Assembly (NCBI RefSeq): GCF_040549485.1
Contig: NZ_JBEPTK010000006.1
Coordinates: 62,001-126,000, forward strand
Source of the DNA: Constrictibacter sp. MBR-5
GTDB taxonomy: Bacteria; Pseudomonadota; Alphaproteobacteria; JAJUGE01
Reading direction: 5' to 3'
DNA: 64,000 nt
A program made the translations under genes and the position numbers. This document shows, piece after piece, positions 54,229 through 62,697 of the stretch. How positions within the stretch are numbered: the stretch's first letter is position 1; each line of letters starts with the position of its first letter. A model generated the notes under the pieces. That model was not told where the DNA came from, made no database searches, and saw only the letters and a list, made by a program, of their open reading frames with translations.

Positions 54229-54813
54229 TCAGCCGACGGCGTCCTCGCCGACGACGGCCTGCCTGAAGCGGGTCTTGAGGAATGCCCCGTCCTTCGGCGG
54301 CAGGACCATGGGCACCGCATCCGCCGACACCTTGATCAGGACGAACACCGGCCCCTCGCCCTCGCGGGCGATCCGGACGGCCTCACCCACAGTCGCCTCG
54401 TCCTCGGCGACGAACACCTCGCGGAAACCGACGGATCGCGCCACACCGGCCAGATCGGTCCCGCGCGCCGTGTGCGTCACCTGCTGCCCGGTTTCGCCGT
54501 AGCGGCCATTGTCCAGCACGACCACCGCCATGTTCTTCGGCTGCTCCGCCCCGACGACGGAGAGGCTACCCAACCCCATCAGCAATTCGCCGTCCCCGGT
54601 AATCACGACGGTTCGACGCTCCGGCTGCGCGATCGCCATGCCGAGACCGATCGGGACAGCCCCTCCCATAGCACCCCAGAGGTAGAAGGTACGGGGATCG
54701 TCACCGGCCGCGAAGGCGTCGTAGGTCGACTGTCCCAGACCGGTAACCACCATCGTGTCACCGCGGTTGCTCAGGAGGCTCTTCACCACCTCCCGCCGAT
54801 GCAGCGCGCTCAT
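54229..54813 (-). CDS. TPP-dependent 2-oxo-acid decarboxylase, PP-domain subunit (ComE-like)
   Basis: 194 residues forming the pyrophosphate-binding half of a TPP enzyme: GDGELLMGLGSL and the closing NGRYGETGQQVTH (GDG...N motif), preceded by WGAMGGAVPIGLGMA. Split alpha/beta organisation and size match sulfopyruvate decarboxylase ComE and phosphonopyruvate decarboxylase-type enzymes. The start overlaps the partner's stop (ATGA). The true 2-oxo acid is not determined. Confidence 0.82.
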   Translation of the reverse strand: MSALHRREVVKSLLSNRGDTMVVTGLGQSTYDAFAAGDDPRTFYLWGAMGGAVPIGLGMAIAQPERRTVVITGDGELLMGLGSLSVVGAEQPKNMAVVVLDNGRYGETGQQVTHTARGTDLAGVARSVGFREVFVAEDEATVGEAVRIAREGEGPVFVLIKVSADAVPMVLPPKDGAFLKTRFRQAVVGEDAVG

Positions 54814-55340
54814 CGCGTTCCCTCCGGTCGGCCGGCTTCGAAGACCTTGGCTCCGATCAACCGCTGACCGAGGAGCACGGCAACGGCTGAGTTGGTATTG
54901 TAGGCGTAACGGATGCCGGTCCGCACCGTCTCACCGACCGACTCCGGCGTATCGCAGCGATAGCAGGCGACACCGCACAGTTCGAGATGCGCTTCGGTGG
55001 TGCGGCCCATCGGGATCTGCCACGTATTGAACTCGCCCCACTCGCCCCGCATGGTCACCAACGTGATCAGTGGAAACTGACAGATCTTCGTCAGGGACAG
55101 CATGTTGATGCAGTTGCCGACACCGCTCGACTGCATCAGCATCGCGCCACGGTCGCCGCCGAGCCAGGCTCCCGCGAGCAGCGCGATGCCGTCTTCCTCG
55201 GTCGTCATCGACACCGCCCGCATCGACGGCGTTTCGAGACACCGGCGAATCACTTCCTTGTGCCCGGCGTCGGGGACGAACGCCACCTGCCGGATCTTCG
55301 CCTCGATGAAGGCGTCGTAAATGTCGTCCTGCCAGGCCAT
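54810..55340 (-). CDS. TPP-dependent 2-oxo-acid decarboxylase, PYR-domain subunit (ComD-like)
   Basis: 176 residues forming the pyrimidine-binding half: RQVAFVPDAGHKEVI, the catalytic Glu in MTTEEDGIALLAGAWL, and LMQSSGVGNCINMLSL. Together with the downstream PP-domain subunit it completes one active site at the interface. Product would be an aldehyde and CO2. It sits 86 bp after the VanZ-like gene on the same strand. Confidence 0.82.
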   Translation of the reverse strand: MAWQDDIYDAFIEAKIRQVAFVPDAGHKEVIRRCLETPSMRAVSMTTEEDGIALLAGAWLGGDRGAMLMQSSGVGNCINMLSLTKICQFPLITLVTMRGEWGEFNTWQIPMGRTTEAHLELCGVACYRCDTPESVGETVRTGIRYAYNTNSAVAVLLGQRLIGAKVFEAGRPEGTR

Positions 55341-55426
55341 GCCGACCGACGCTCCCTGCTGAACTACGATCGCCGCTGTCTACACGAGGGGCACCGGGGG
55401 CACAACGCCGGTCCGGACATTCCGAG

Positions 55427-55795
55427 CTAGCGGCCGGAGGCGGCCCGCCTGCCGAGTAGTCCAGTGAGGGCCAGAGCAGTAAGCCAGCCGACCGCAACGC
55501 CGCTGATATTTGCCGCCACATCGCCCCACTCTGCGAGATGGCCGGTGGGCAGCGCCACCTGCAGTACCTCGATGAGACATCCGAGCGCGACGAGAAAGGC
55601 GCAAAGGACGGCACCGCCCGGCATGCCCCAGCCCAGGACGGCGAGCATCGACGCGAGCGCATAGGTGGCGCCGTGCCCGAGCCGATCATGGACGTCGACC
55701 ATGGGGAGCAGATTGCCGGTCAGCAGAAAGACGGCGGGGAAGCCGGCACAGATCAGCGCCATGAAGGCAATGCGGCAGTGTCGAGCCGGAATCAT
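55427..55795 (-). CDS. VanZ-like membrane protein
   Basis: 122 residues with four hydrophobic helices: CRIAFMALICAGFPAVFLL, GHGATYALASMLAVLGW, GGAVLCAFLVALGCLIEVLQV and a last one near VAVGWLTALALTGLL. The H-x-x-x-Y/E-x-x-Q arrangement (GHGATYA; EVLQ) fits VanZ-like proteins. Function in this context unknown. The start overlaps the stop of the dioxygenase-fold gene (ATGA). Confidence 0.75.
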   Translation of the reverse strand: MIPARHCRIAFMALICAGFPAVFLLTGNLLPMVDVHDRLGHGATYALASMLAVLGWGMPGGAVLCAFLVALGCLIEVLQVALPTGHLAEWGDVAANISGVAVGWLTALALTGLLGRRAASGR

Positions 55796-56451
55796 GCCGG
55801 CGCCGAGCGATTGAAGCCCAGGATGATATCGAATTCGGCCCTGAACGTGACGCCCACCTGTTCGGCATCTGCGGTTTGCTGCAGTGGCACGACCAAGCGC
55901 GCGCGCGCAGCGGGATCGCGCACGCTGCCCAGAACAGGGTCCCGCTCGTTGTCCTTCTCCCCGGCGAAGAAGATCTGAGTTGTTGTCGCACCGAATCCTG
56001 GAGCGGAAATGCGGACATGGATATGCGGCGCGCGGCCCGCGACGGCGCCAGGGCGGATCGTCCGGAAGCCGAAGCGGCCGTCGCCTCCCGTCTCGCTCCG
56101 TCCGTAGCCCTGAAAGTTCTGATCCGACGCTTGATCTGTACCGGGTTGCCGCCCTTGCGCGTCGGCATGCCAAATCTCCACACGCGCGTCGGCCACCTCC
56201 CGCCCGGCGGCGTCCAGCACCCGGCCTGATAGCAGCAGCAGGCTACCGTCGGCGCTGCCGGCCCGGCCAGCTATTCGGGCCAGGTCGGTGTCCGTCTCCG
56301 CTGAAATATCGCGAGGAACAGAAGTCTCCGGTGGGAGGGCCGGGGTAGGGACCAGTTCCGCCCGCGCGGTTCCTATGGTCGCTGCCACCGCAACGAAGAG
56401 GACCACCGGAATCACGGCCAGACCCGCCAGCCGCTTGATCGGTAGAGACAC
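55792..56451 (-). CDS. Secreted intradiol-dioxygenase-fold protein without Tyr ligands
   Basis: 219 residues; an N-terminal signal (LAVIPVVLFVAVAATIGTARA) directs it to the periplasm. The fold core is recognisable: VEIWHADAQGRQ, FQGYGRSETGGDGRFGFRT and PHIHVRI. Catalytic intradiol enzymes bind Fe3+ with two Tyr and two His; here the GRY Tyr is Gln (GRQ) and the PYP Tyr is Val (GAVAGR), leaving only the HIH pair. It may bind another metal or have no dioxygenase activity. Confidence 0.82.
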   Translation of the reverse strand: MSLPIKRLAGLAVIPVVLFVAVAATIGTARAELVPTPALPPETSVPRDISAETDTDLARIAGRAGSADGSLLLLSGRVLDAAGREVADARVEIWHADAQGRQPGTDQASDQNFQGYGRSETGGDGRFGFRTIRPGAVAGRAPHIHVRISAPGFGATTTQIFFAGEKDNERDPVLGSVRDPAARARLVVPLQQTADAEQVGVTFRAEFDIILGFNRSAPA

Positions 56452-56552
56452 ATGCCGCTCCAGGATTTTCGTCGCGGCTGGATGTTGGGATCGCTCGTAA
56501 CGAATGCCAGCCTCGCCCCTGGCGTTGCTCGCCGCCGAGAGGCGATCCGCAG

Positions 56553-57743
56553 CTATAGCCCCAATTCTGCCTTCGTGATGATGTTCCGCTGGATCTCGTT
56601 GGAGCCGCTGTAGATCGAGGCTGCGCGCAGGAAAAGGTAGCTTGGGACCAGGGCATTGAACTCCTCGGATCCCACCGGCTCTTCATTCCAGCCGTTCTTG
56701 AGCGCCCCGATATTGTGCGGCAGCGCATAATATCCGGCAGCCTGAACACCGAGCTCCGAGATCATCTGCTGGACCTCAGTCCGCCGCACCTTTATGAGCG
56801 ACGACACCGCACCGACCTCCTGATCGGCCGTATGCGCCGCAAGCGCACGCATCGTCGTCAGTTCGACGGCTTCCAACTCGATCTCCGTGTTCGCGATCTT
56901 CCGGCGGAAGTCGGCATCCGCCATGAGAGGCTCACCGTCGTTCGTCTCGCGCCCCGCGATATCCTTCACCCGCTGCAGCGCCGTCTTCAACTCGCCGACC
57001 GCCCCGCCGGAAAACCGTTCGTGCTGAAGCAGGTACTTGGCGATGGTCCAACCCCTGCCCTCTTCCCCGACCAGTGCGTCGAGCGGCACCTTCACGTCGG
57101 TGAAGAAGACTTCGTTCACGTGGCGCAGACCGTTCATCGTGATCACGGGCCGGATCTCGATGCCCGGTAGCGTGACCGGGAAGATCAGGAAGGAAATTCC
57201 GTCCTGCCGTTTCGCCTCCTGGCTGGTCCGTACCAGGCAGAAGATCCAGTCGGCGTGATGAGCGAGGGAGGTCCAGAGCTTCGAGCCGTTGACGACGTAG
57301 TGATCCCCCACCCGATCGGCTCTAGTCTTGAGCGACGCGAGATCCGAACCGGACCCGGGCTCGGAATAGCCTTGGCACCAGACCTCCTCCCCGGACAGGA
57401 TCTTCGGCAAGTGCTCGTTCTTCTGTGCATCGGTGCCGAATGCCATCAGCACCGGGCCGATCATGCCGATCCCGAACGGCGAGAGGCGCGGCGCCCCCGC
57501 AAGCCCTGCCTCATCATCGAAAATATAACGCTGGACGACCGTCCAGGCCGGACCACCCCAGGCCTCCGGCCAATTCGGCGCGACCCATCCCTTCCGGAAC
57601 AGGATGCGGTGCCAGCGCATATAGTCGTCCTTCGAGACCTCCATGCCAGCGAGCACCTTCCGGCGCACGTCGTCCGGCAGATTCTCGCGGATGAAACGCC
57701 TCACCTCGGCACGAAACGCCTCATCTTCGGCACTGAAGCGCAT
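56553..57743 (-). CDS. Acyl-CoA dehydrogenase
   Basis: 396 residues. Signatures: SEPGSGSDLASLKTRADRVGDHYVVNG (in parts), LRHVNEVFFTDVKVP and the C-terminal RAASIYSGSNEIQRNII. The medium-chain-type Glu position (YEGT) reads YSGS, as in the large pimeloyl/isovaleryl-like clades. First gene of the minus run continuing into the dioxygenase-fold, VanZ and TPP genes, but with a 101-bp gap. Acyl substrate unknown. Confidence 0.92.
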   Translation of the reverse strand: MRFSAEDEAFRAEVRRFIRENLPDDVRRKVLAGMEVSKDDYMRWHRILFRKGWVAPNWPEAWGGPAWTVVQRYIFDDEAGLAGAPRLSPFGIGMIGPVLMAFGTDAQKNEHLPKILSGEEVWCQGYSEPGSGSDLASLKTRADRVGDHYVVNGSKLWTSLAHHADWIFCLVRTSQEAKRQDGISFLIFPVTLPGIEIRPVITMNGLRHVNEVFFTDVKVPLDALVGEEGRGWTIAKYLLQHERFSGGAVGELKTALQRVKDIAGRETNDGEPLMADADFRRKIANTEIELEAVELTTMRALAAHTADQEVGAVSSLIKVRRTEVQQMISELGVQAAGYYALPHNIGALKNGWNEEPVGSEEFNALVPSYLFLRAASIYSGSNEIQRNIITKAELGL

Positions 57744-57817
57744 GGCGTCCTCCCGGATGTATTTCGCGCATCGTAAGACGATGCAATCAGTCCGGACAAG
57801 TCACCTACGCCAGTCAC

Positions 57818-58228
57818 TCACCGCGTTCGGAGCGATGCATCGCACGCCGCCCGCAAAGCCTCCTGTTGCGGTCTTTCGAGCGGGCGCCCGTTGATCGAGA
57901 CGCGGCCATCGCCATGGAGTGTGAGGAGACCTGCGAGGGCTTCGCCATAATAGTCCCTGCGGTCGAACCGCCCGGCGTCGGCCCGGCGCATCGGGATCAG
58001 GATCTCGAAGGTGGTTTCTTCCGGAAGATCGAACGCGGGAGGCTCCAGATCGGCGGGGATCACGGCACGCCCCTTGACGTCGACGCCCGCCCGGTAGGCG
58101 ACATCGGGGGACGGACTGTGACGGAGGACCTGCGCGCAGGCGTCAGGCCGTGCGCTGGCCGGGCCGGCCCAGACGACGATCAGCCCGAGCGAAAGCACGG
58201 CTATGGGACGGCTGAAGGAAGTGGTCAT
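57818..58228 (-). CDS. Small secreted hypothetical protein
   Basis: 136 residues from the ATG at 58228, with a signal peptide (PIAVLSLGLIVVWAGPASA). The mature part has two Cys (DACAQVL and RAACDASL) that could form a disulfide and two short predicted beta stretches (FEILIPMRRA; LLTLHGDGRVSING). No family recognised. An ATG at 58249 would add 7 residues before the signal. Confidence 0.65.
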   Translation of the reverse strand: MTTSFSRPIAVLSLGLIVVWAGPASARPDACAQVLRHSPSPDVAYRAGVDVKGRAVIPADLEPPAFDLPEETTFEILIPMRRADAGRFDRRDYYGEALAGLLTLHGDGRVSINGRPLERPQQEALRAACDASLRTR

Positions 58229-58350
58229 GCCCACAGGATCGCATCGCAATGATTAACGATCCGCAACTAGCTGCACACGCCAGAGTCGCCAAAGTGCCAA
58301 CGCATCGGGCGGGTGACGCACACATTTCCGTCGCAATGTGCAAAAAACAG

Positions 58351-58379
58351 GTGACTGCGACGATGCGACGCTGTAATAT
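58351..58379 (+). promoter_or_regulatory. Sigma-70-type promoter of the sRNA candidate
   Basis: -35 GTGACT at 58351-58356, a 17-bp spacer, then -10 TAATAT at 58374-58379 preceded by TG (extended -10). The predicted transcript start is near 58386. No plus-strand CDS follows before the terminator. Confidence 0.7.
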
Positions 58380-58385
58380 CACCGC

Positions 58386-58513
58386 ATTAATCAAGAAGGT
58401 CGCTGGTCGCGACCCACGCGGCCCAAGTTGAGGGAGGAAAACCGCTCAAAGCGGGGTGCGCAATAAGCACCGTTCGGGGATCAAGGGCAAGACTTCGGTC
58501 TTGCTCTTTTTTT
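58386..58513 (+). ncRNA. Candidate small RNA, about 128 nt
   Basis: Lies between a good promoter and a strong intrinsic terminator. Two hairpins precede the terminator: CCGCT-CAA-AGCGG (58442-58454) and GGTGC-7 nt-GCACC (58555 region, exactly 58455-58471). The segment has no ATG. A GTG at 58457 would read a 36-residue hydrophobic peptide through the terminator, which is probably an artefact of the T-tract. I do not recognise it as a known RNA family. It could be a trans-acting sRNA. Confidence 0.6.
58487..58513 (+). terminator. Intrinsic terminator of the sRNA candidate
   Basis: A perfect 7-bp stem GCAAGAC / GTCTTGC closed by a TTCG tetraloop and followed by TC and seven T. This is a textbook rho-independent terminator on the plus strand. 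Confidence 0.88.
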
Positions 58514-58631
58514 GTCTATTTTTCTGCTCGATTGTACTTGCCTTAGTTGGCGTGGCGGCGTCCTGAAAAGCCGCTTCGGCGGCACAAACGTTGATGAAGT
58601 TGGGCAGCCGAATTTCGGCTAGTGCGACATC

Positions 58632-58666
58632 GAACGGGTCGCCGCTCGCCGAGCGGTGACCCGTTC
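58632..58666 (-). terminator. 35-nt palindrome after the deacylase gene
   Basis: GAACGGGTC and GACCCGTTC enclose CCGCTCG-C-CGAGCGG; only two positions break the symmetry. It begins 8 bp after the deacylase stop on the minus strand. No T-tract follows, so it may act as an mRNA 3' stabiliser or a rho-assisted terminator. Confidence 0.5.
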
Positions 58667-58673
58667 AGCAACA

Positions 58674-60395
58674 TCAGAGCCTTGTCGAGCGCACGAGCTT
58701 CCCGGGCATTGCACCTGTCGCGTGACCCCTCTCGAAGATCGGGGTGCCTGCGACGATGGTCATGACATAGCCGTCTACGCGCTGAACCAGACGCTTGCCT
58801 CCGGCTGGCAGATCATAGGCCAGTTTCGGTATGTGGAGTCGCAATGCGGCATAGTCGATGAGGTTGATGTCGGCCCGCTTGCCGACTTCGAGGCGCCCAC
58901 GATCGTGCAGGCCGAAAAAATCGGCCGTAGCGCTGGTCTGGCGCTTAACGATCATTTCCAACGGCAGTCGCTCGCCCCTTTTGCGGTCGCGAACCCAGTG
59001 GGTGAGCATGAAGGTGGGCAGGCTGGCATCGCAGATAACGCCGACATGGGCACCGCCGTCGCCGAGGCCCAGGAGCGTATGCTTGTCGGTCAGCATCTCG
59101 CGAATCGGTTCGTGGTCGCCGCTCGCGTAATTGGTGACCGGGAAATAGAGCAGGCGATCACCGTCGCCGTCGACCAGGTAGTCGTAGGCATACTCGGCCG
59201 GAGCTTTCCCGTCCCGCGCCGCCAGTGCCGCGATGCTGCAATCCGGCTCGGGCTCGTAGTCGGGCGGATCGCTCAGCAGGAAGATCCGCGACCATTCCGT
59301 TGCCAGGACCCGCTGCAGCGGGGGCAGGATGGAAAGCAGCTTTTCCGAAATCGGTTCGTCGAGGATCGCGCGTCTCACGGCCGGGTCGCGGAGCCGGAGC
59401 ATTCGCTCCGCTGTGGGCAGTTTGGCGATCTCGGCGAAAGTCGGCTTCGGCGTGAAGGGACTGAGCGAGGTCATCAGGCCGAGAATGACGCCGACCGCGC
59501 GGCCGCAAACCTGTGCCATGACTGCAGCGCCCTCGTCCTGGGCCTGACGCACTTCACCCATCAGGCGCCGCCAGCGACCAGGGTCGGAGTTCCGGTCTGT
59601 GAGCAGGAACCAGACGGGCCGTCCGCTCTCGTGCGCCTGCTTCCGCATCCAGGTGAACTCGGCGGCCTCGTCCTCGAAATCGTTGAGCATGCCGAAGGCA
59701 CCGGTACCCACCTTACCCAGCGCCTTGCCGATTCCCAGCAGTTCCTCCGGCGCTGCATTGCGGGCCGGCACCAGATCGCCGGTGGTCGTGCGATGGGATT
59801 CGGTCCGCGACGTCGTGAAGCCGAAGGCACCGGCGCGCATCGCTTCCTCGGTAAGGAGGTGCATCGCCTCGATGTCGTCGGAGGTTGCCAACTCGCGCCG
59901 CACAGCGCGTTCGCCCATCACATAGACCCGCAACGGGTGATGGGGCATTTGGGCGGCGACATCGATCGTGCGCGGCACCTGCTCGAGCGCGTCCAGATAC
60001 TCCGGGAACGTCTCCCAGTTCCACTTCAGACCTTCGGCAAGGACGATGCCGGGGATGTCCTCCACCCCCTCCATCAGATCGATGAGGCACTCGCGGTCCT
60101 TCGGCCGCACCGGAGCGAAACCCACTCCGCAGTTGCCGAACATGACCGTCGTGGCACCGTGCCAGGAGGATGGGGCGAGTTCCGGATCCCACATCGCCTG
60201 CCCATCGTAATGGGTATGGATGTCGACCCAGCCGGGGGACACCAGAAGTCCGCTGGCATCGACCTCGCGTCGTCCGGGTCCCACCTTTCCGCCGACTGCC
60301 GCGATCCTGTCGCCGTCTACGGCGAGGTCTCCGGAAAAGGCTGGACGGCCGGTACCGTCTACGAGAGTGCCTCCGCGAATAACGAGGTCGTGCAT
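58674..60395 (-). CDS. N-acyl-D-amino-acid deacylase family amidohydrolase
   Basis: 573 residues, D-aminoacylase-type amidohydrolase. N-terminal beta-sandwich MHDLVIRGGTLVDGTGRP; metal motif DIHTHYDGQAMWDP (His-x-His); GNCGVGFAPV, the family's Cys-bearing loop; late Asp in LGLGDGGAHVGVICDASL; and the ADINLIDYAAL end. Likely hydrolyses N-acyl-D-amino acids or related amides in the cytoplasm. It is divergent from the ferredoxin-NADP reductase. Confidence 0.88.
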   Translation of the reverse strand: MHDLVIRGGTLVDGTGRPAFSGDLAVDGDRIAAVGGKVGPGRREVDASGLLVSPGWVDIHTHYDGQAMWDPELAPSSWHGATTVMFGNCGVGFAPVRPKDRECLIDLMEGVEDIPGIVLAEGLKWNWETFPEYLDALEQVPRTIDVAAQMPHHPLRVYVMGERAVRRELATSDDIEAMHLLTEEAMRAGAFGFTTSRTESHRTTTGDLVPARNAAPEELLGIGKALGKVGTGAFGMLNDFEDEAAEFTWMRKQAHESGRPVWFLLTDRNSDPGRWRRLMGEVRQAQDEGAAVMAQVCGRAVGVILGLMTSLSPFTPKPTFAEIAKLPTAERMLRLRDPAVRRAILDEPISEKLLSILPPLQRVLATEWSRIFLLSDPPDYEPEPDCSIAALAARDGKAPAEYAYDYLVDGDGDRLLYFPVTNYASGDHEPIREMLTDKHTLLGLGDGGAHVGVICDASLPTFMLTHWVRDRKRGERLPLEMIVKRQTSATADFFGLHDRGRLEVGKRADINLIDYAALRLHIPKLAYDLPAGGKRLVQRVDGYVMTIVAGTPIFERGHATGAMPGKLVRSTRL

Positions 60396-60584
60396 TGCCC
60401 GCTACCTCCTATACAGCCGCCCATCGGCACATTAGCGTCGCGTCGACCGCTGGGCAATTTCCATGCCGAATCTGTGAGGATAGCCGCGGCTTGTCGCCGC
60501 ATGTCAACCTGACGCACAAACCGTCGTGGTAGGACTTCATTTTGCGCCTATCTGCACACTGCCTCCTACCGAAGTGATCTCCGC

Positions 60585-61358
60585 ATGAGCAGTTTCGATC
60601 GCGAGCATATCCTTTCGGTCCATCATTGGACCGACAAGCTCTTCAGCTTCACCGCGACGCGCAGTCCCTCGCTCCGGTTTCAGAATGGGCAGTTCGCGAT
60701 GATCGGCATCGAGGTGGACGGCCGTCCCTTGCTGCGCGCCTACAGTATGGCGAGCGCCAACTGGGAGGATCATCTCGAATTCCTGAGCATCAAGGTGCCC
60801 GACGGCCCCCTCACCTCGCGCCTCCAGCACATCCAGCCCGGCGACACGCTCCTGGTGGGGCGCAAGCCCACCGGCACTATCATTCTCGGTAACCTGCTGC
60901 CGGGTCGAACCCTCTGGCTGCTCGCGACGGGAACCGGGCTCGCGCCGTTCATGAGCCTGATCAAGGATCCCGAAGTCTACGAGACATTCGAGCGCGTCGT
61001 GCTGGTGCACGGCTGCCGACAAGTTGCCGAACTCGCCTATCGCGACTGGATCACCGAGGAACTGCCGCGACACGAACTGCTCGGAGAACTCGTTCGCGGC
61101 AAGCTGGCCTATTACCCGACGGTGACCCGCGAACCCTTCACGCCCCGCGCGCGGATCACCGACCTGATCCAGACTGGCCGGATCAACGTCGACCTCGGTC
61201 TGCCGCCGCTCGACCCGGCGGCGGATCGGCTGATGCTCTGCGGCAGCCCCGCGATGCTGGCGGATACATCGGCCCTGCTGGAGGCCCGCGGCTTCATCAG
61301 CGGCAGCGCCTCCCAACCCGGTCACTACGTAATCGAGAAGGCATTCGTCGAAAAATAG
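60585..61358 (+). CDS. fpr: Ferredoxin-NADP+ reductase
   Basis: 257-residue FAD-dependent reductase of the bacterial subclass I type. FAD motif RAYSMAS, NADP motif ATGTGLAPFMSLIKDP, and the short C-terminal end AFVEK seen in bacterial Fprs. It shuttles electrons between NADPH and ferredoxin or flavodoxin. It could supply the Rieske oxygenase 1.4 kb downstream, but this is only suggested by proximity. Confidence 0.93.
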   Translation: MSSFDREHILSVHHWTDKLFSFTATRSPSLRFQNGQFAMIGIEVDGRPLLRAYSMASANWEDHLEFLSIKVPDGPLTSRLQHIQPGDTLLVGRKPTGTIILGNLLPGRTLWLLATGTGLAPFMSLIKDPEVYETFERVVLVHGCRQVAELAYRDWITEELPRHELLGELVRGKLAYYPTVTREPFTPRARITDLIQTGRINVDLGLPPLDPAADRLMLCGSPAMLADTSALLEARGFISGSASQPGHYVIEKAFVEK

Positions 61359-61452
61359 CTGGCGGCACCGGCGCTACCCCGATCCTGTTGCCTAATCCGG
61401 ACCAATGCGGCGACACTCCTCGAAACGAAGAAGATACCGAGGAGGACGTTCC

Positions 61453-62631
61453 ATGATCTACAGTTCGACCCGCTGTCTGGCCGGCGCACTGTTCGGCGCC
61501 GGCCTTTGCCTGTCTCCCGCGCTTGCCGCACCCGATATCGAGCTGCCGCAGACCCTGGTCTGGACCGCATACGACATCGGCTCGACCGGTTACAGTCAGG
61601 CCGTCGGTATCGGGTCGGCACTGAAGAACAACCTCGGCATCAACCTCAGGGTCCTGCCGGGCAAGAACGACGTGTCGCGCCTCGTCCCGCTGCGCGAGGA
61701 CCGCGCCGGTTACTCGGCGACCGGCTCGGAGAGCAGCTACGCCTCGGAAGGCATGTACCTGTTCGGATCGCGCGAGTGGGGACCGCAGCCGATCACCCAG
61801 CTGATCATGAGCGTCTCGGACGGGACGTCAGCCATGGTCACGGCGCGCGACGCCGGCATCAAGACAGTGGCGGACCTGAAGGGCCGCCGTGTCGCCTGGG
61901 TCAAGAGCGCCGCATCGCTGCAGAACTCGATCCGGGGGCATCTGGCATTCGCCGGACTCACCTGGGACGACGTGATCAAGGTCGAGGTCCCCGGCTATGC
62001 CGCCTCCGTACAGGCGGTGATCGACGGCCAGGCCGATGCCGCCTACGGCACGACGAACTCCGCACCGTTCCTCAAGATCGAGGCCAGTCCGCGCGGGCTG
62101 CGCTTCCTGCCGTTACCGCACGACGACGAGGCGGGATGGAAGCGCCTGCTGGACGTCCTGCCATTCTTCTTCCCCGCCATCGCGAAGGAAGGACCGACGA
62201 TCCCGCCGGAGGGCATGCAGATGGCGTCGGCCGCCTATCCCGTGCTGGCGACCATGCCCTTCACCTCGGCCGACCAGAACTACAATCTGACGAAAGCGAT
62301 GGTGACCTTCTACGACGCCTACAAGGATTCGGCGCCGGGCGCCTACGGCTGGTCGATCGACCGGCAGCGGTTCACCGAAGGCCTGCTGCCGTTCAACGAA
62401 GGTGCGATCCGCTACTATAAGGAAATCGACCGCTGGACGCCCGAAGCGCAGGCGAAGCAGGACGAGAACCTGGCGCGCCGGAAGCTTCTCCAGGAGACCT
62501 GGGCCGAGTTCATCAAGACGGCCCCCGAAGATGCCGGGGAGTTCCAGAGGGCCTGGATGAAGCTGCGCTACGAGACGCTCCGCAGCCGGGACCTGCCGGC
62601 GATCCAGGACTCCTGGGATGTGATAAGCTGA
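61453..62631 (+). CDS. TAXI-family TRAP transporter solute-binding protein
   Basis: Periplasmic binding protein, 392 residues. The signal peptide ends LSPALA. Family marks: TAYDIGSTGYSQAVGIGSAL, YSATGSESSYASEGMY, and LKGRRVAWVKSAASLQNSI (each separate). The C-terminal 100 residues extend beyond most TAXI proteins. GGAGGAC precedes the ATG at 61453. No fused TRAP membrane subunit (DctQM) is nearby, so it is an orphan receptor here, possibly paired elsewhere. Confidence 0.85.
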   Translation: MIYSSTRCLAGALFGAGLCLSPALAAPDIELPQTLVWTAYDIGSTGYSQAVGIGSALKNNLGINLRVLPGKNDVSRLVPLREDRAGYSATGSESSYASEGMYLFGSREWGPQPITQLIMSVSDGTSAMVTARDAGIKTVADLKGRRVAWVKSAASLQNSIRGHLAFAGLTWDDVIKVEVPGYAASVQAVIDGQADAAYGTTNSAPFLKIEASPRGLRFLPLPHDDEAGWKRLLDVLPFFFPAIAKEGPTIPPEGMQMASAAYPVLATMPFTSADQNYNLTKAMVTFYDAYKDSAPGAYGWSIDRQRFTEGLLPFNEGAIRYYKEIDRWTPEAQAKQDENLARRKLLQETWAEFIKTAPEDAGEFQRAWMKLRYETLRSRDLPAIQDSWDVIS

Positions 62632-62697
62632 CGACGAATCGCGCGGCCGGTGCGGATGCCCGCGCCGGCCGCTGACGTGGAAGGGAGACACCGTCGT

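Larger units (their letters stand above)
58229..58673. other. 445-bp intergenic region with sRNA candidate and hairpins
   Basis: Holds a promoter, a probable small RNA with terminator on the plus strand, then three hairpins: GCCGC-TTCG-GCGGC (58570-58583), AGCCGAA-T-TTCGGCT (58606-58620) and a 35-nt near-perfect palindrome (58632-58666). No convincing protein-coding gene. Confidence 0.75.

Noticed and set aside
54229-55340. Calling the TPP pair sulfopyruvate decarboxylase outright
   Set aside because: The split layout matches ComD/ComE, but phosphonopyruvate and other oxo-acid decarboxylases share it and no sulfonate-specific gene (for example suyAB or xsc) is in the window.
58249-58431. 60-residue plus-strand ORF in the intergenic region
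   Set aside because: Crosses the sRNA promoter, has no ribosome site and no recognisable features.
58457-58564. 36-residue hydrophobic peptide from a GTG
   Set aside because: Reads through an intrinsic terminator; its hydrophobic run comes mainly from the T-tract. Kept only as an alternative to the sRNA.
39529-62631. Integrative island with integrase and att sites
   Set aside because: No integrase, transposase, tRNA or flanking direct repeats were seen; GC in a few sampled lines is only mildly lower, so transfer is not demonstrated.
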